Source: Mycobacterium sp. SMC-2
GTDB taxonomy: Bacteria; Actinomycetota; Actinomycetes; Mycobacteriales; Mycobacteriaceae
Assembly: GCF_025263485.1 (NCBI RefSeq)
Contig: NZ_CP079863.1
Span: 3,100,001 to 3,164,000 of the forward strand
DNA: 64,000 nucleotides
Direction of reading: 5' to 3'
Shown in pieces: positions 1 through 13,879 of the stretch. Every line of letters begins with the position of its first letter. Position 1 is the stretch's first letter. The position numbers were made by a program, and so were the translations under genes. The notes beneath the pieces are model-generated. The model had not been told where the DNA came from. It was given only the letters and a program-made list of their open reading frames with translations, and did not search any database.

Positions 1-1
1 C

Positions 2-3000
2 CCGGACGCGGTGGCCATCACCTGCGGGGACCGGTCGTGGACCTACGGCGAGGTGGATGAGTCGTCGAATCGATTGGCACACTTGCTGGTTGAGTACGGC
101 GCCCGGCCCGGGGAGTGCGTGGGGCTGCTGGCGGAGCGCTCGGCCGAGGCGATCGTGGCGATCCTGGCGGTGCTCAAGACCGGGGCCGCCTACCTGCCCA
201 TCGACCCGGGGCTCCCCTCGGCCCGCATCGAGTTCATGCTCGCCGATGCCATACCGCTCGCCGCGGTCACCACCGCGGGCGTGCGGTCGCGGCTCGACGG
301 GTCGGACGTCGCCGTCATCGATTTCGACGACCCAGAAATAGCAACACAATCCAGCGGCCCACTGCCGGCGCCGTCTCCCGAGGACGCCGCGTACATCATC
401 TACACCTCGGGCACGACCGGGGTGCCCAAGGGCGTGGCCGTCACCCACCACAACGTCACCCAATTGCTGGAGTCGGTGGACGACGAGCTCGAGCTCGGCC
501 AGGTGTGGTCGCAGTGCCACTCGCTGGCCTTTGACTTCTCGGTGTGGGAGATCTTCGGCGCCCTGCTGCACGGCGGCCGGCTGGTGATCGTGCCCGACGC
601 CGTGGTCCGTTCACCACAGGACCTGCACACCATGCTGATTCGCGAACAGGTCAGCGTGCTGAGCCACACCCCTTCGGCCGTGGCGGCGTTGTCGCCGCAG
701 GGTCTGGACTCGGTGGCGACGCTGGTAATGGGTGGGGAGCCGTGCCCGCCCGAGGTGGTGGATCGGTGGGCGCCCGGGCGGGCGATGGTCAACCAATACG
801 GCCCGACCGAGACCACGATGTATGCGGCGATGACCAGGCCGCTGACCGCGGGAAGCGGAACGCCGCCGATCGGCTCACCGGTACCCGGTGCGGCACTGTT
901 CGTGCTGGACAAGTGGTTGCGCCCGGTGCCGGTCGGTGTGGTCGGCGAGTTGTATGTGGCCGGGCGCGGCGTGGCGTGCGGGTATGTGGGCCGGTCGGGG
1001 TTGACGGCGTCGCGGTTTGTGGCGTGCCCGTTCGGCGGTTGCGGCGCGCGCATGTACCGCACCGGCGACCTGGCGTGCTGGGGCGCCGATGGGCAACTGC
1101 AGTACCTGGGCCGGATCGACGAGCAGGTCAAGATCCGCGGGTATCGCATCGAGCTGGGCGAAATCCGCTCGGCCCTAACGGCTTTGGGCGGGGTGGAGCG
1201 GGCGGTGGTGCTCGCCCGGGAGGATCGGCCCGGGGACAAGCGCCTGGTCGCCTACATCACCGGTACCGCCGACCCGGCGGCCGTCCGCGCGCAACTGACG
1301 GACCGGCTTCCCATCTACATGGTCCCGGCCGCGGTCGTCCCGCTGGACGAACTGCCGCTGACACCCAACGGCAAACTGGACACCCGCGCCCTGCCCGCGC
1401 CCGATTATCAAGGCGCCGAACATTACCGCGCTCCCGGCGACGCCGTCGAAGAGATCCTGGCCGGAATCTATGCCCAGGTGCTGGGCGTGGAGCGGGTCGG
1501 GATCGACGACTCCTTCTTCGACCTGGGCGGCGACAGCATCTTGTCGATGCAGGTGGTGGCCCGGGCGCGGGCGGCGGGTGTCCTGTTCCGCCCGCGCGAC
1601 ATCTTCGTCGAGCAGACGGTGGCCCGACTGGCCCGGGTCGCCGGGGTGGCCACCGACGACGACACCGTTGACGACGGTGTCGGTGAGGTCGTCGCCACGC
1701 CGATCATGCGCTGGCTGCAGCAACTGGACGGGCCGGTCGACGAGTTCAACCAGACCATGGTGGTCCAGGCCCCCGCGGGAGTCACCGACGACGACGTCGT
1801 GGCGCTGCTGCAGGCCCTGCTGGACCGGCACCCCATGCTGCGGCTGTGCGTCGACGACGACGGTGCGGGCGGCTGGTCGCTGCAGGTGCCCGAGGCCGGC
1901 GCGGTCGATGCTCGCGGGTGCATGCACACCGTCGGCGCGTTGTCCGCAGAGGCTTTGGTGGCGGCGCGGTCTCTGCTGAACCCGGCCGCGGGGGTGATGC
2001 TGCGCGCGGTGTGGGCGGAGTCCACCGGACGGTTGGCGCTGATCGTTCATCACCTGGCCGTCGACGGCGTGTCGTGGCGAATCCTGCTGGAGGACTTGAA
2101 CATCGCCTGGGCACAGCAGCGCAGCGGCCAGCCCGTGGCGCTGCCGACGGGCGGAACGTCGTTCGCCCGGTGGTCGGCACTGCTGGCCGAGCACGCCCGG
2201 CGCCCCGAAGTCGTCCGGACGGCCGACGCCTGGCGGAGCGTGGCGGCGACCCCGGCCGCGCTGCCGGTGCTGCGCCCCGAGCTCGACACCTATGAGGCGG
2301 CGCAGCACCTGTCGGTGTCGCTGGATACCGAGACCACTCGCATGTTGTTGGGGGCAGTGCCGGCGGCGCTTCACGCCGGTGTCCAGGATATTTTGGTGAT
2401 CGCCTTCGGGTTGGCGATCAACGAATTCCTGTGCACCGGCGCGCCGCTTTCCATCGACGTCGAGGCCCACGGCCGCGATGAAGACGTAAGCCCGTGCGTG
2501 GACCTGTCGCGCACCGTGGGATGGTTTACCGCCAAATACCCGGTCGCGTTCACCCTCGGTAAGCCGCACTGGGACAAGGTCAAAGCCGGTGAGGACGAGC
2601 TGGGCGTGCTCATCAAGGACGCCAAGGAGCAGCTGCGCGCCCTGCCGGACGGGATGACCTACGGGCTGCTGCGCTACCTGAATCCCGAAGTGGCCCTTGA
2701 TGACCCGGACCCGGTGATCGGCTTCAACTACCTGGGACGGCTGGGTGGCGCGGCGGAGCTGGCGGACGATCTGTGGCGGCCCGATCAGGACAGCCTGTCG
2801 TTGACCGCCGCGACCATGGCGCTGCCCGTGCCGCTCGGCCACACGCTGGAACTGAACGCCGGCACCATGGAAACGGCGAACGGCCCGTGCCTGCATGCCA
2901 ATTGGACGTGGGCACCCTCGGCCCTGGAGCACCGCCAGGTCCGCCGGCTGAGCCAGTTGTGGTGTGCCGCCCTGGCGGGCATCTGCGCGCACGTGCGAAA

Positions 3001-6000
3001 CGGCGGGAGCGGATTGACGCCGTCGGACATCGCCCCGGCCCGGCTGAGCCAGCAGCAGATCGACGAGCTCTGCCGGCAACATCCGACAGCCGATGTATTG
3101 CCACTGACCCCGCTGCAGCGCGGACTGCTCTTCCACGCCAGCACCGGCCAGGACCCCGGCGATGACGTGTACGCGGTGCAGCTCGACATCGCCGTATGCG
3201 GCCCGCTCGACCCGCATCGCCTGCGCGAGGCGGTCCGCAGCGTGGTCAACCGGCATCCCAACCTGGTGGCCCGGTTCAGCGAAGACTTCGACGAGCCGGT
3301 GCAAATCATCCCCGCCGACCCCACCATCGCGTGGCGCTACGTCCAACTCGACGCCGACGACCCCGATCCCGACCAGCAGATCGAGCAGCTGTCCGGCGCC
3401 GAGCGCACCGCGGTGTGCGACCTGGCGGCCCGCCCGCCGTTCCGGGCCGCGTTGGTCCGCACCGCGAAAGACCGGCACCGCTTTGTCCTGACCGTCCACC
3501 ACATCGTGATGGACGGCTGGTCGCTGCCGATCGTGCTCCAGGAGATCTTCGCCGGCTATTACCGGGAGCGGCTGCCGGCCGCGGCGCCGTATCGCAGTTA
3601 CCTCACCTGGCTGGCGAGCCGAGACGTGGCCGCAGCGCGCGCGGCGTGGTGCCAGGTGCTCGACGGTTTCGAAACCCCGACGTTGGTGCGCGCACCGGGC
3701 CGGGCGGGGCGGCGGGGCGCCGCCACCTTCACAGTCCCGGCGGACACCACGCGGGCGCTGAGTGGGCTGGCCCGCTCGTCGCACACCACCGTCAGCACCG
3801 TCCTGCAAGCCGCATGGGCGCAGCTGCTGGCATGGCTGACCGGCGAGGACGACGTGGTCTTCGGCGCTGTGGTCTCGGGCCGGCCGGCCGAGGTGCCCGG
3901 CTCCGAATCGATGGTGGGCCTGCTGATCAACACAGTTCCGGTGCGGGCCACCATCACCGCGGCGACCACCGTCGCCGGCCTGCTCGACCAGCTGCGCCGC
4001 GCCCACAACCACACCCTTGAACACGAGCACCTGGCGCTGCCCGAAATCCACCGCGCCACCGGCCACGAGCAGTTGTTCGACACCTTGTTTGTTTACGAGA
4101 ACTATCCGATCGACACCGCCGCGTTGGCGGGAGCCCACGAAGTCGCGGTCACCGATTTCGCCAGCCGCGAGTTCAACCACTATCCCCTCTCGGTGCAAGC
4201 GGTGCCGGGCGACGAACTGGGCCTGCGCGTCGAATTCGACACCCAAGTCTTCGACGCGGGCGACATCGAGGCGCTCGTCGAGCGGTTCCGCCGCGTGTTG
4301 GTGGCCATGACCGCCGACGCCACCCGCCTGTTGTCGACGATCGACGTGCTCGGCGAGTCGGAGCACGCCCACCTGGTCGAGTGGGGCAACCGGGCGGTGC
4401 TGACCCAGCCGGTGGCCGGGGCGCCCATTCCGGAGATGTTCGCCGCGCACGTGGCCCGCACCCCGGAGGCGGTGGCGCTGCGCTTCGGCGGCCGCTCCAT
4501 GACCTATCGCGAGCTGGACGAGGCCTCGAATCGGCTGGCGCACCTGCTGGCGGCCCGCGGTGCCGGCCCCGGCGCCTTTGTGGCGCTGCTGTTTTCGCGA
4601 TCCGCCGACGCCGTCGTGGCGATCCTGGCGGTGCTCAAGACCGGCGCGGCCTACCTGCCGATCGACCCGGGCGCGCCGGCGGCGCGGGTCGGATTCATGA
4701 TGACCGACGCCGCGCCGATCGTCGCCGTCAGCACCGCGGAACTACGGTCGCGGCTGTACGGGTACGACGTGCCGGTCATCGACGTCAACGACCCAACGGT
4801 GGGCACACGGCCCGCCACCCCGTTGCCGCCACCCGCCCCGGAGGACATCGCGTACCTGATCTACACGTCGGGCACCACCGGCGTCCCCAAGGGTGTGGCG
4901 GTCACCCACCACAACGTCACCCAGCTGATGGCGTCCCTGCACGCGCCCCTGCCGGCGGCCGGCGTCTGGTCGCAGTGTCACTCCCTGGCCTTCGACGTGT
5001 CGGTCCAGGAGATCTTCGGCGCGCTGCTGGACGGGGGACGGCTGGTCGTGGTGCCCGAGTCGGTCGTCGCATCGCCGGAAGAGTTGCGCGCGTTGCTGAT
5101 TGGTGAAGAAGTCAGCGTGCTCAGCCAAACTCCGTCGGAGGCTAGTGCCCTCGCGACGGACGGTCTGGATGCGGTGGCCCTGGTGATCGGCGGCGAGCCG
5201 TGCCCGGCCGAGCTGGTGGATCGGTGGGCACCGGGCCGGGTGATGGTCAACGCCTACGGCCCCACCGAGACCACGGTGGACGCGACGATCAGCGCGCCGC
5301 TGACCGCGGGGGCCGAAGCGCCGATCGGGTCGCCGGTATCCGGGGCCGCGCTGGTGGTGCTGGACAAGCGGTTGCGGCCGGTGCCGGCCGGTGTGGTCGG
5401 GGAGCTGTATATCGCCGGCCGGGGTGTGGCGTGCGGGTACCTGGGCCGATCCGCGTTGACGGCCTCGCGGTTCGTGGCGTGCCCGTTCGGCGGGGCCGGG
5501 GCGCGCATGTATCGCACCGGGGACCTGGTGCGCTGGGGCGCGGACGGGCAGCTGCGGTACGTGCGCCGCGCCGACGATCAGGTCAAGATCCGCGGGTATC
5601 GCATCGAGCTCGGTGAAATCCGCGCGGCCCTAGTAGCTTTGGACGGGGTCGAACAGGCGGCGGTGATGGCCCGCAAAGGCCGGCTGGTCGGGTACATCAC
5701 CGGGACCGCCGACCCGGCGGGGATCCGCGCCGCGCTCGCCGAGCGATTGCCGGCCTACATGGTGCCCGCCGCGGTCGTCGTCATCGACGAGATCCCGCTG
5801 ACGGTCAACGGCAAACTCGACGCCCGCGCCCTGCCGGAGCCGGAATACCACGACACCGATTCCTACCGCGCCCCGGCGACGCCGGTCGAGGGCATTCTCG
5901 CCGAGATCTACGCCCGCGTACTGGGATTGGCCCGGGTGGGGGTCGAGGAGTCGTTCTTCGACCTCGGCGGCGATTCGCTGTCGGCGATGCGCCTGGTCGC

Positions 6001-9000
6001 CGCCGCCAACGCGGCCCTGGGCGCTCACCTGTCGGTTCGTGCGCTGTTCGAGGCCCCCACGATCCGCCGATTGGCGCCGCTCCTCGGCGCGGGCGGCGGC
6101 GAACCGGCGCGCGTGGTCGCCGGCCCGCGTCCGGCGGTGCTGCCATTGTCGTTCGCGCAGTCCCGGCTGTGGTTCATCGACCAACTGCACGGCCCGTCGC
6201 CGGTCTACAACATGGCCGCGGCCCTGCGGCTACGCGGACACCTGGACGTCGACGCGCTGCGCGCCGCGCTGACCGACGTGCTGGCCCGCCACGAAAGCCT
6301 GCGCACGGTGTTCGTCGCGGCCGAGGGAACCCCGCGGCAGGTGGTGGTGCCGCCGGAGCGCGCCGACGTCGACGTGGTCGACGCCACCGGCTGGTCTGCC
6401 GCCCGCTTGGCCGAGACCGCCGACGCGGCGGCGGCGCATCCGTTTGACCTGGCCACCGAAATACCGTTACGCGCACAGCTTTTCAGGGTCGATGAGGACG
6501 AGCACGTGTTGGTGGCGGTGCTGCACCACATCGCCGCCGACGGCTGGTCGCTCACCCCGCTGGTGCGCGATCTCGGCGTCGCCTACGCCAGCCGGTGCGC
6601 GCGCCGGGCACCGGGGTGGGCGCCGTTGGCGGTGCAGTACGCCGACTACGCGCTGTGGCAGCGGGCCCAGCTCGGCGATATCGACGACCCCGAGAGCCCG
6701 ATCGCGGGCCAGCTGCGCTACTGGCAGGATGCGCTGGCGGGCATGCCCGAGCGACTCGAGTTGCCCACCGACCGGCCGTATCCGTCGGTGGCCGATTACC
6801 GCGGGGCCAGTGTGCGCGTCGAGTGGCCGGCCGAGTTGCAGGACCGGGTGCGCGAGTTGGCGCGGGCGCACAACGCGACCAGTTTCATGGTGATCCAGGC
6901 CGCGCTGGCGGTGCTGCTCGCGAAGCTCAGCGCCAGTCCGGATGTGGCCGTGGGCTTTCCGATCGCCGGGCGGCGCGATCCCGGACTCGATGAGGTGGTC
7001 GGCTTCTTCGTCAACACCCTGGTGCTGCGGGTTGACCTGGCCGGGAATCCCACCGTCGCCGACCTTTTGGCCCAGGTTCGCCGCCGCAGTTTGGCCGCCT
7101 ACGAGCACCAGGACGTCCCCTTCGAGGTGCTCGTCGAGCGGCTCAACCCCACGCGCAGCCTCGGACACCATCCGCTCGTCCAGGTGATGCTGGCCTGGCA
7201 GAACAACGACCCGGCCGAGGTGAGCCTGGGCGATCTGCAGGTCACCCAGCTGCCGCTGGACACCCGCACCGCCCGCACGGACCTGTTGTTCTCGCTGGCC
7301 GAACGCTGGACGCAGGATGGCAAACCCGCCGGGATCGGCGGGGCCGTGGAGTTCCGCACCGATGTGTTCGACACCGCTACCGTCGCAACGCTTGTCGCGC
7401 GGCTCCAGCGGGTGGTGGCGGCCATGACCACCGACCCCGCCCGCGCGCTGTCGTCGATCGATGTGCTCGATGACGCGGAGCATGCCCGCCTCGAGGCTAT
7501 CGGCAACGGCGCGGCGCTGAGCCACGGCGCACCCCCGGCGAGGTCGATCCCGGAAACGTTTGCCGCCCAGGTGAATCGCACCCCGGAGGCGGTCGCCATC
7601 AACTGCGGAAATCGCTCGTGGACCTACCGCCAATTCGACGCCACCGCGAACCAGTTGGCGCACTTGCTGGCCGAGCACGGCGCGGGCCCGGGGGAGCGGG
7701 TGGCGCTGCTGATTCCCCGGTCGGCCGGCGCGGTCGCGGCGATCCTGGCGGTGCTCAAGTCCGGTGCGGCGTACGTGCCGATCGATGCGGGGCTGCCGGC
7801 GGCGCGGATCGGCTTCATGCTCTCCGATGCCGCACCGGTGGTCGTGCTCACGACGAGCGGCCTGCGGCCGCGGCTCGACGGCTGCGGCCTGCCGGTCCTC
7901 GAAATCGACGACCCCGCGGTGGATGCCTTCCCCTGCACGCCGCTGCCGGCCCCGGCGCCCGACGACGTCGCCTACGTGATCTATACGTCCGGCACCACCG
8001 GAACCCCGAAAGGAGTGGCCGTCACCCACCGCAACGTCACCGAGCTGCTCGAGTCGTTGGATGGCGAGCTGGAACTGGGACAGGTGTGGACGCAGTGCCA
8101 CTCGTTGGCCTTCGACTTCTCGGTATGGGAGATCTTCGGCGCGCTGTTGCGCGGCGGCCGTCTGGTGGTGGTGCAGGACGCGGTGGTGCGCTCGCCGGAA
8201 GAGCTGTACGCCTTGCTGGTTCGCGAACAGGTCAGCGTGCTGAGCCAGACGCCGTCGGCGTTCTACGCGCTGCAAACCGCCGACGCGCTCTCACCCCACC
8301 TCGCCCAACAACTCAAGCTACAGACGCTGGTGTTCGGCGGCGAGGCGCTCGACCCTCGTCGGCTGGACAAGTGGCTGGACAACCACCCGGGCTGTCCGAG
8401 GCTGATCAACATGTACGGGACCACCGAGACCACGGTGCACGCCTCGTTCCGCGAGATCGCCGACGGCGACGTCGGCCGCGATGCCAGCCCCATCGGAATC
8501 CCCTTGGCGCACCTCGCCTTCTTCGTGCTGGACGACTGGCTGCGGCCGGTGCCGGCCGGCGTGGTGGGCGAGTTGTACGTGGCCGGCCGGGGTGTGGCGT
8601 GCGGGTATGTCAACCGGTCGGGCCTGACCGCGTCGCGGTTCGTGGCGTGCCCCTTCGGCGGGACCGGAGCGCGGATGTATCGCACCGGGGATCTGGTGCG
8701 CTGGGGCCCCGACGGCCAGCTGCGGTACCTCGGCCGCGCCGACGATCAGGTCAAGATCCGTGGTTACCGCATCGAGCCCGGCGAAATCCGCACGGCGCTA
8801 ACCGCTTTGGATGGGGTCGAACAGGCGGCGGTGATCGCCCGCGAAGGCCGCCTGGTCGGGTACATCACCGGGACCGCCGCTCCGGCGGACATCCGCGCCG
8901 CGCTCGCCGAGCGGTTGCCGGCCTACTCGGTGCCGGCCGCCATCGTCGTCGTCGACGCAATCCCGTTGACCGTCAACGGCAAACTCGACGCCCGCGCCCT

Positions 9001-12000
9001 CCCGGCACCCGACTACCACGACACCGGGCGCTACCGCGCCCCCGTCACCCCCACCGAAGAGCTGCTGGCGGGCATGTACGCCGATGTCCTTGGCCTGGAC
9101 CGCGTCGGCGTCGACGACTCGTTCTTCGATCTGGGCGGCGATTCGCTCACGGCGATGCGCTTGATCGCCGCCATCAACACCGGCCTGAACGCCCACCTGG
9201 GGGTGCGGTCCCTGTTCGAGGCGCCGACGGTGCACCAGTTGGCGCCGCGCCTCGGCGCCGACGGGGCGGGGCGCACACGGTTGGTGGCGATCGAGCGGCC
9301 AGCGGTGATCCCGTTGTCGTTCGCCCAATCCCGGCTGTGGTTCCTCGACCAGTTGCAGGGGCCGTCGGCCGTGTACAACATGGGCACGGCATTGCGGTTG
9401 CGCGGGCGCCTGGACGCCGACGCGTTCGGTGCCGCGCTGGGTGATGTGGTGGCCCGCCACGAAAGCCTGCGCACGGTGTTCATCGCGGCGGAGGGGACGC
9501 CCCAACAACTCGTGCTGGCGCCCGAGGAGGCCGACGTCGGGTGGGACGTGGTCGACGCCACCTCCTGGTCGCCGGACCGGCTGGAAGAGGCCGTCGAGGC
9601 GGTGGCGCACTACGCGTTCGACCTGCGGACCGAGATCCCTTTGCGCGCTTGGCTTTTCCGTATGGCCGAGGACGAGCATGTGCTGGTGTCGGTGCTACAC
9701 CATATCGCCGCCGATGGCCTGTCGCTCACCCCGCTGGTACGCGATCTCGGCGTGGCCTACGCCAGCCGGTGCGCCGGCGAGGTGCCGGGCTGGGCGCCGC
9801 TGGCGGTGCAGTACGCCGATTACACGCTGTGGCAACGCGACCAGTTCGGCGACCTGGACGACCCGGACAGCCCGATCGCCGGGCAGCTGCGCTTCTGGGA
9901 ACACAACCTCGCCGGGATGCCCGAGCGACTGGTGTTGCCCACCGATCGGCCCTACCCGCTGGTGGCCGACCACCGTGGGGCCACCGTGCGCGTGCAGTGG
10001 CCGGCCGAGTTGCAGCAGCGGGTGCGCGAGTTGGCGCGGGCGCACAACGCGACCAGTTTCATGGTGGTCCAGGCCGCCCTGGCGGTGCTGCTCGCCAAGC
10101 TCAGCGCCAGTCCGGATGTGGCCGTGGCGTTCCCGATCGCCGGGCGGCGCGATCCCGTGCTCGACGACGTGGTGGGCTTCTTCGTCAACACGCTGGTGCT
10201 GCGCACTGACCTCGCCGGCGACCCGACCGTCGCGCAGCTGCTGGCGCAGGTCCGGGGGCGCAGCCTGGCCGCCTACGAACACCAGGACGTCCCCTTCGAG
10301 GTGCTGGTGGAGCGGCTGCGCCCCGCCCGCAGCCTGAGCCACCACCCGCTGGTGCAGGTGATGGTGGCCTGGCAGACCAACGACGCCACCGACCTGAGCC
10401 TGGGTGACCTGCGCGTGGAGTCGCTGCCGGTGGACACCCACACCGCCCGCATGGACCTGACCTTCGCGCTGGCCGAACACTGGGACGACACCGGTGAACC
10501 CGCCGGAATCGTCGGGCAGGTCGAATTCCGGACCGACGTGTTCGACGCCGGCACCATCGAAACCCTGGTCACCCGCCTGCACCAGGTGTTGGTGGCCGTC
10601 ACCGCCGACCCCGGCCGGCGGTTGTCGGCGATCGACGTGCTCGGTGACGACGAGCGCGCCCGCCTCGACGAATGGGGTAACCGCGCGGCGTCGAAGTACC
10701 CGTCGACCTGGCCGTCGATTCTGGAGGCGTTCGCCGCTCAGCTGGCCCGCGCGCCACAGGCGGTGGCCATCGGCCGCGGGGACCGCTCGATGACCTACCG
10801 GGAACTCGACCGGGCCGCGAACCGGTTGGCGCACCTGCTGATTGGCCAGGGCGCCGGCCCGGGCGAATGCGTCGCGCTGCTCATGGACCGCTCGCCCGAG
10901 GCCATCGTGGCGATCCTGGCGGTGCTCAAGACCGGGGCGGCGTACCTGCCGGTCGACCCGGGGTTGCCCGCGGCGCGGATCGAGTTCATCCTCACCGACG
11001 CCGCGCCGGTCGCCGCGCTGACGACGGCCGACCTCCGGTCCCGGCTGGACGGATACGAACTCGCGGTCGTCGATGTCAACGATCCCGCCGTCGATGCCCA
11101 GCCCGGTGACGCGGCGCCCGCGGCACCGACGGCCGACGACATCGCCTACATCATCTACACGTCCGGCACCACCGGCACTCCCAAGGGGGTGGCGGTCACC
11201 CACCGCAACGTCACCCAACTGTTCGCCCCCCTCGATGCGCCCCTGCCGGCGGCCGGCGTGTGGTCGCAAAGCCATTCCCTGGTTTTTGACGTGTCGGTGT
11301 GGGAGATATTCGGTGCGCTCCTGCACGGCGGGCGGGTGCTGGTGGTGCCCGACGCGACGGCCCGCTCGCCGAAAGACCTGCACGCCCTGCTGAGTGCCGA
11401 AAACGTCAGCGTGCTCACCCAAACGCCGTCGGAGGCGGGAATGCTCTCGCCGGACGGGCTGGAGTCGACCGCTTTGGCGGTGGCGGGCGAGGCCTGCCCG
11501 GAAGAGGTGGTGGACCGCTGGGCGCCCGGGCGGACGATGCTCAACGTCTACGGCCCGACCGAGACCACGATGTGTGTCGCGATCAGTGCGCCGCTGACGC
11601 CCGAGTCGGGCGCGCCGCCGATCGGTTCGCCGGTGCCCGGGGCCGCGCTGTTCGTGCTCGACGGGTGGTTGCGGCCCGCGCCCACCGGGGTGGTTGGGGA
11701 GTTGTACGTGGCCGGGGCGGGCCTGACCTACGGGTACCTGCGCCGGGCCGGGCTCACCGCGTCGCGGTTTGTGGCGTGCCCGTTCGGTGGGGCCGGGGCG
11801 CGCATGTATCGCACCGGCGATTTGGTGTGTTGGGGCCCGGACGGGCAGCTGCAGTATCTGGGCCGCGCCGACGAACAGGTCAAGATCCGCGGGCACCGCG
11901 TCGAACCGGGGGAGGTGCGCGTGGCCCTGGCCGGGCTGGCCGGGGTGGAGCAGGCGGCGGTGATCGCCCGCGAGGACCGCCCGGGCGACAAGCGGCTGGT

Positions 12001-13780
12001 CGGGTACATCACCGGCACCGCGGACCCGGCCGAGATTCGGGCCCAGCTGGCCGACCGGCTACCCGCCTACCTGGTCCCGGCCGCCGTGGTGGTGCTGGAC
12101 GCGCTGCCGCTGACGGTCAACGGCAAACTCGACACCCGGGCGTTGCCGGCGCCGGAATACACCGACGGTGATTCCTACCGCCCGCCGGCCACCGCGGCCG
12201 AGGAGATCCTGGCCGACATCTACGCCGAGGTGCTGGGGGCCGAGCGGGTCGGGGTCGAGGAGTCGTTCTTCGACCTCGGCGGGGATTCGCTGTCGGCGAT
12301 GCGCCTGGTCGCCGCCATCCACACCACCCTGGGTGTCCATCTGCCGGTGCGCGCCGTCTTCGACGCGCCGTCGGTGCGGAACCTGAGTCAGCAATTGGAC
12401 CGGCACGCCGACGATTTCGCGTTCGCGCACAAGACCAGGGCCGGCTTTGCCTCGGTGCACGGCCGCGATGCCACCGAGGTGTACGCCAGCGATCTGACGC
12501 TGGACAGGTTCATCGACGCCGCGACGCTGAGCGCCGCCCCGGCGCTGCCGGTCCCGAGTGCCCGGGCGCGGACGGTGCTGTTGACCGGGGCGACCGGTTT
12601 CCTGGGGCGTTATCTGGCGCTGCAGTGGCTCGAGCAGCTGGAGCTGGTCGAGGGCAAGCTGATCTGTCTGGTGCGGGCCGGCTCCGACGAGGAGGCGCGC
12701 CACCGGCTGGAAGCGACGTTCGACGGCGGTGACCCCCGGCTGCTGGGCCACTTCCGGGAGCTGGCCACCGAACATCTGGAGGTCATCGCCGGCGACAAGA
12801 GCGCGGCGAACCTCGGCCTCGACGAGGGGACGTGGCAGCGGCTGGCCGACACCGTCGACCTGATCGTCGACTCCGCGGCCGTGGTCAACGGCATACTGCC
12901 CTACAGCGAGCTGTTCGGCCCCAACGTCGTCGGCACCGCCGAGCTCATCCGGTTGGCGTTGACCACCAAACTCAAGCCCTACGCCTATGTTTCGACCGCG
13001 AACGTCGGGGACGGCGTCGAGCCGGAGGCGTTCACCGAGGACGCCGACATCCGGGCGATCAGCCCCATCCGAATCATCGATGGCGGCTACTCCAACGGCT
13101 ACGGCAACAGCAAGTGGGCCGGCGAGGTGTTGCTCCGGGAGGCCAACGACCTGTGCGGGCTGCCGGTCTCGGTGTTCCGCTGCGACATGATCCTGGCCGA
13201 CACGAGTTACGCGGGCCAGCTCAACCTGTCGGACATGTTCACCCGGATGGTGCTGAGCATCGTGGCCACCGGCGTCGCACCACGCTCGTTCTATCGACTC
13301 GACGCCAAGGGTGAGCGGGTGCGCGCGCACTTCGACGCGCTGCCGGTCGAATTCGTCGCCGAGGCGATCACCACGCTGGGTGCCCAGGTGGTGCAGGGGT
13401 TCGAAACGTATCACGTGATGAACCCGCACGACGACGGCATCGGCATCGACGAGTACGTCGACTGGTTGATCGAGGCCGGCTACCCGATCGAGCGGATCGA
13501 CGACTTCGGCGAGTGGCGGCGCCGGTTCGAGGCCGCGCTGCGCGACCTGCCCGAGCGGCAGCGTCAGCACTCGGTGCTCCCACTGCTGCAGTTGCCGGGC
13601 AGCCAGCAGGTCGAACCCGGAGAGCCGGGCCGCGGTCCGCTCGCATCGACCGACCGATTCCGTGCAGCGGTGCGGGAAGCCAAGATCGGCCCCGACAGCG
13701 ACGATCCCGACATCCCGCACGTGTCGGCGCCGGTCATCGTCAAGTACGTGACCGACCTGCAACTGCTCGGGCTGCTCTAG
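2..13780 (+). CDS. Non-ribosomal peptide synthetase, 5'-truncated: A-PCP-E, three C-A-PCP modules, terminal thioester reductase
   Basis: The frame is open from the first bases, so the start and probably a first condensation domain lie upstream. Approximate domains in nt: A1 2-1410, PCP1 1455-1635 (Ser 1535), E 1690-3000 ([22 protein letters not shown]), C2 3090-4410 (HHIVMDGWS), A2 4420-5830, PCP2 (Ser 5975), C3 6130-7480, A3 7530-9010, PCP3 (Ser 9143), C4 9295-10660, A4 10700-12150, PCP4 (Ser 12287), reductase 12560-13780 with TGATGFLG and a YGNSK-type Tyr-Lys pair. Every PCP has LGGDS. Ten-residue specificity codes read by alignment to GrsA are DFWSVGQMYK, DVQSVGAVDK, DFWSVGMVHK and DVWTAAVMCK. 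The third matches the threonine code; the others are not assigned. No N-methyltransferase insert is seen. The single E domain predicts one D-residue from these modules, and the reductase predicts release as aldehyde or alcohol, as for M. tuberculosis Nrp and glycopeptidolipid synthetases. Position beside ileS suggests the M. avium paratuberculosis locus called pstA; that is recollection only. Confidence 0.95.
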   Translation, partial: PDAVAITCGDRSWTYGEVDESSNRLAHLLVEYGARPGECVGLLAERSAEAIVAILAVLKTGAAYLPIDPGLPSARIEFMLADAIPLAAVTTAGVRSRLDGSDVAVIDFDDPEIATQSSGPLPAPSPEDAAYIIYTSGTTGVPKGVAVTHHNVTQLLESVDDELELGQVWSQCHSLAFDFSVWEIFGALLHGGRLVIVPDAVVRSPQDLHTMLIREQVSVLSHTPSAVAALSPQGLDSVATLVMGGEPCPPEVVDRWAPGRAMVNQYGPTETTMYAAMTRPLTAGSGTPPIGSPVPGAALFVLDKWLRPVPVGVVGELYVAGRGVACGYVGRSGLTASRFVACPFGGCGARMYRTGDLACWGADGQLQYLGRIDEQVKIRGYRIELGEIRSALTALGGVERAVVLAREDRPGDKRLVAYITGTADPAAVRAQLTDRLPIYMVPAAVVPLDELPLTPNGKLDTRALPAPDYQGAEHYRAPGDAVEEILAGIYAQVLGVERVGIDDSFFDLGGDSILSMQVVARARAAGVLFRPRDIFVEQTVARLARVAGVATDDDTVDDGVGEVVATPIMRWLQQLDGPVDEFNQTMVVQAPAGVTDDDVVALLQALLDRHPMLRLCVDDDGAGGWSLQVPEAGAVDARGCMHTVGALSAEALVAARSLLNPAAGVMLRAVWAESTGRLALIVHHLAVDGVSWRILLEDLNIAWAQQRSGQPVALPTGGTSFARWSALLAEHARRPEVVRTADAWRSVAATPAALPVLRPELDTYEAAQHLSVSLDTETTRMLLGAVPAALHAGVQDILVIAFGLAINEFLCTGAPLSIDVEAHGRDEDVSPCVDLSRTVGWFTAKYPVAFTLGKPHWDKVKAGEDELGVLIKDAKEQLRALPDGMTYGLLRYLNPEVALDDPDPVIGFNYLGRLGGAAELADDLWRPDQDSLSLTAATMALPVPLGHTLELNAGTMETANGPCLHANWTWAPSALEHRQVRRLSQLWCAALAGICAHVRNGGSGLTPSDIAPARLSQQQIDELCRQHPTADVLPLTPLQRGLLFHASTGQDPGDDVYAVQLDIAVCGPLDPHRLREAVRSVVNRHPNLVARFSEDFDEPVQIIPADPTIAWRYVQLDADDPDPDQQIEQLSGAERTAVCDLAARPPFRAALVRTAKDRHRFVLTVHHIVMDGWSLPIVLQEIFAGYYRERLPAAAPYRSYLTWLASRDVAAARAAWCQVLDGFETPTLVRAPGRAGRRGAATFTVPADTTRALSGLARSSHTTVSTVLQAAWAQLLAWLTGEDDVVFGAVVSGRPAEVPGSESMVGLLINTVPVRATITAATTVAGLLDQLRRAHNHTLEHEHLALPEIHRATGHEQLFDTLFVYENYPIDTAALAGAHEVAVTDFASREFNHYPLSVQAVPGDELGLRVEFDTQVFDAGDIEALVERFRRVLVAMTADATRLLSTIDVLGESEHAHLVEWGNRAVLTQPVAGAPIPEMFAAHVARTPEAVALRFGGRSMTYRELDEASNRLAHLLAARGAGPGAFVALLFSRSADAVVAILAVLKTGAAYLPIDPGAPAARVGFMMTDAAPIVAVSTAELRSRLYGYDVPVIDVNDPTVGTRPATPLPPPAPEDIAYLIYTSGTTGVPKGVAVTHHNVTQLMASLHAPLPAAGVWSQCHSLAFDVSVQEIFGALLDGGRLVVVPESVVASPEELRALLIGEEVSVLSQTPSEASALATDGLDAVALVIGGEPCPAELVDRWAPGRVMVNAYGPTETTVDATISAPLTAGAEAPIGSPVSGAALVVLDKRLRPVPAGVVGELYIAGRGVACGYLGRSALTASRFVACPFGGAGARMYRTGDLVRWGADGQLRYVRRADDQVKIRGYRIELGEIRAALVALDGVEQAAVMARKGRLVGYITGTADPAGIRAALAERLPAYMVPAAVVVIDEIPLTVNGKLDARALPEPEYHDTDSYRAPATPVEGILAEIYARVLGLARVGVEESFFDLGGDSLSAMRLVAAANAALGAHLSVRALFEAPTIRRLAPLLGAGGGEPARVVAGPRPAVLPLSFAQSRLWFIDQLHGPSPVYNMAAALRLRGHLDVDALRAALTDVLARHESLRTVFVAAEGTPRQVVVPPERADVDVVDATGWSAARLAETADAAAAHPFDLATEIPLRAQLFRVDEDEHVLVAVLHHIAADGWSLTPLVRDLGVAYASRCARRAPGWAPLAVQYADYALWQRAQLGDIDDPESPIAGQLRYWQDALAGMPERLELPTDRPYPSVADYRGASVRVEWPAELQDRVRELARAHNATSFMVIQAALAVLLAKLSASPDVAVGFPIAGRRDPGLDEVVGFFVNTLVLRVDLAGNPTVADLLAQVRRRSLAAYEHQDVPFEVLVERLNPTRSLGHHPLVQVMLAWQNNDPAEVSLGDLQVTQLPLDTRTARTDLLFSLAERWTQDGKPAGIGGAVEFRTDVFDTATVATLVARLQRVVAAMTTDPARALSSIDVLDDAEHARLEAIGNGAALSHGAPPARSIPETFAAQVNRTPEAVAINCGNRSWTYRQFDATANQLAHLLAEHGAGPGERVALLIPRSAGAVAAILAVLKSGAAYVPIDAGLPAARIGFMLSDAAPVVVLTTSGLRPRLDGCGLPVLEIDDPAVDAFPCTPLPAPAPDDVAYVIYTSGTTGTPKGVAVTHRNVTELLESLDGELELGQVWTQCHSLAFDFSVWEIFGALLRGGRLVVVQDAVVRSPEELYALLVREQVSVLSQTPSAFYALQTADALSPHLAQQLKLQTLVFGGEALDPRRLDKWLDNHPGCPRLINMYGTTETTVHASFREIADGDVGRDASPIGIPLAHLAFFVLDDWLRPVPAGVVGELYVAGRGVACGYVNRSGLTASRFVACPFGGTGARMYRTGDLVRWGPDGQLRYLGRADDQVKIRGYRIEPGEIRTALTALDGVEQAAVIAREGRLVGYITGTAAPADIRAALAERLPAYSVPAAIVVVDAIPLTVNGKLDARALPAPDYHDTGRYRAPVTPTEELLAGMYADVLGLDRVGVDDSFFDLGGDSLTAMRLIAAINTGLNAHLGVRSLFEAPTVHQLAPRLGADGAGRTRLVAIERPAVIPLSFAQSRLWFLDQLQGPSAVYNMGTALRLRGRLDADAFGAALGDVVARHESLRTVFIAAEGTPQQLVLAPEEADVGWDVVDATSWSPDRLEEAVEAVAHYAFDLRTEIPLRAWLFRMAEDEHVLVSVLHHIAADGLSLTPLVRDLGVAYASRCAGEVPGWAPLAVQYADYTLWQRDQFGDLDDPDSPIAGQLRFWEHNLAGMPERLVLPTDRPYPLVADHRGATVRVQWPAELQQRVRELARAHNATSFMVVQAALAVLLAKLSASPDVAVAFPIAGRRDPVLDDVVGFFVNTLVLRTDLAGDPTVAQLLAQVRGRSLAAYEHQDVPFEVLVERLRPARSLSHHPLVQVMVAWQTNDATDLSLGDLRVESLPVDTHTARMDLTFALAEHWDDTGEPAGIVGQVEFRTDVFDAGTIETLVTRLHQVLVAVTADPGRRLSAIDVLGDDERARLDEWGNRAASKYPSTWPSILEAFAAQLARAPQAVAIGRGDRSMTYRELDRAANRLAHLLIGQGAGPGECVALLMDRSPEAIVAILAVLKTGAAYLPVDPGLPAARIEFILTDAAPVAALTTADLRSRLDGYELAVVDVNDPAVDAQPGDAAPAAPTADDIAYIIYTSGTTGTPKGVAVTHRNVTQLFAPLDAPLPAAGVWSQSHSLVFDVSVWEIFGALLHGGRVLVVPDATARSPKDLHALLSAENVSVLTQTPSEAGMLSPDGLESTALAVAGEACPEEVVDRWAPGRTMLNVYGPTETTMCVAISAPLTPESGAPPIGSPVPGAALFVLDGWLRPAPTGVVGELYVAGAGLTYGYLRRAGLTASRFVACPFGGAGARMYRTGDLVCWGPDGQLQYLGRADEQVKIRGHRVEPGEVRVALAGLAGVEQAAVIAREDRPGDKRLVGYITGTADPAEIRAQLADRLPAYLVPAAVVVLDALPLTVNGKLDTRALPAPEYTDGDSYRPPATAAEEILADIYAEVLGAERVGVEESFFDLGGDSLSAMRLVAAIHTTLGVHLPVRAVFDAPSVRNLSQQLDRHADDFAFAHKTRAGFASVHGRDATEVYASDLTLDRFIDAATLSAAPALPVPSARARTVLLTGATGFLGRYLALQWLEQLELVEGKLICLVRAGSDEEARHRLEATFDGGDPRLLGHFRELATEHLEVIAGDKSAANLGLDEGTWQRLADTVDLIVDSAAVVNGILPYSELFGPNVVGTAELIRLALTTKLKPYAYVSTANVGDGVEPEAFTEDADIRAISPIRIIDGGYSNGYGNSKWAGEVLLREANDLCGLPVSVFRCDMILADTSYAGQLNLSDMFTRMVLSIVATGVAPRSFYRLDAKGERVRAHFDALPVEFVAEAITTLGAQVVQGFETYHVMNPHDDGIGIDEYVDWLIEAGYPIERIDDFGEWRRRFEAALRDLPERQRQHSVLPLLQLPGSQQVEPGEPGRGPLASTDRFRAAVREAKIGPDSDDPDIPHVSAPVIVKYVTDLQLLGLL

Positions 13781-13879
13781 GCCCCCTCGTAAGCCAAAGA
13801 GCGCCAAAGGAGTTCGCGCGGTCGTCGCGGAGTCGCGGTGTTCGGGCAATGGTGCGGCGATTCCTGACTAACATGGCCG

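Noticed and set aside
1175..4543. A 1122-residue open frame on the minus strand within the NRPS
   Set aside because: It has no protein-like motifs and is a shadow of the GC-rich plus-strand gene; long antisense frames occur opposite most genes here.
2..13780. Glycopeptidolipid synthetase mps1/mps2
   Set aside because: Only one E domain and different module order; GPL synthesis needs D-residues at three positions.
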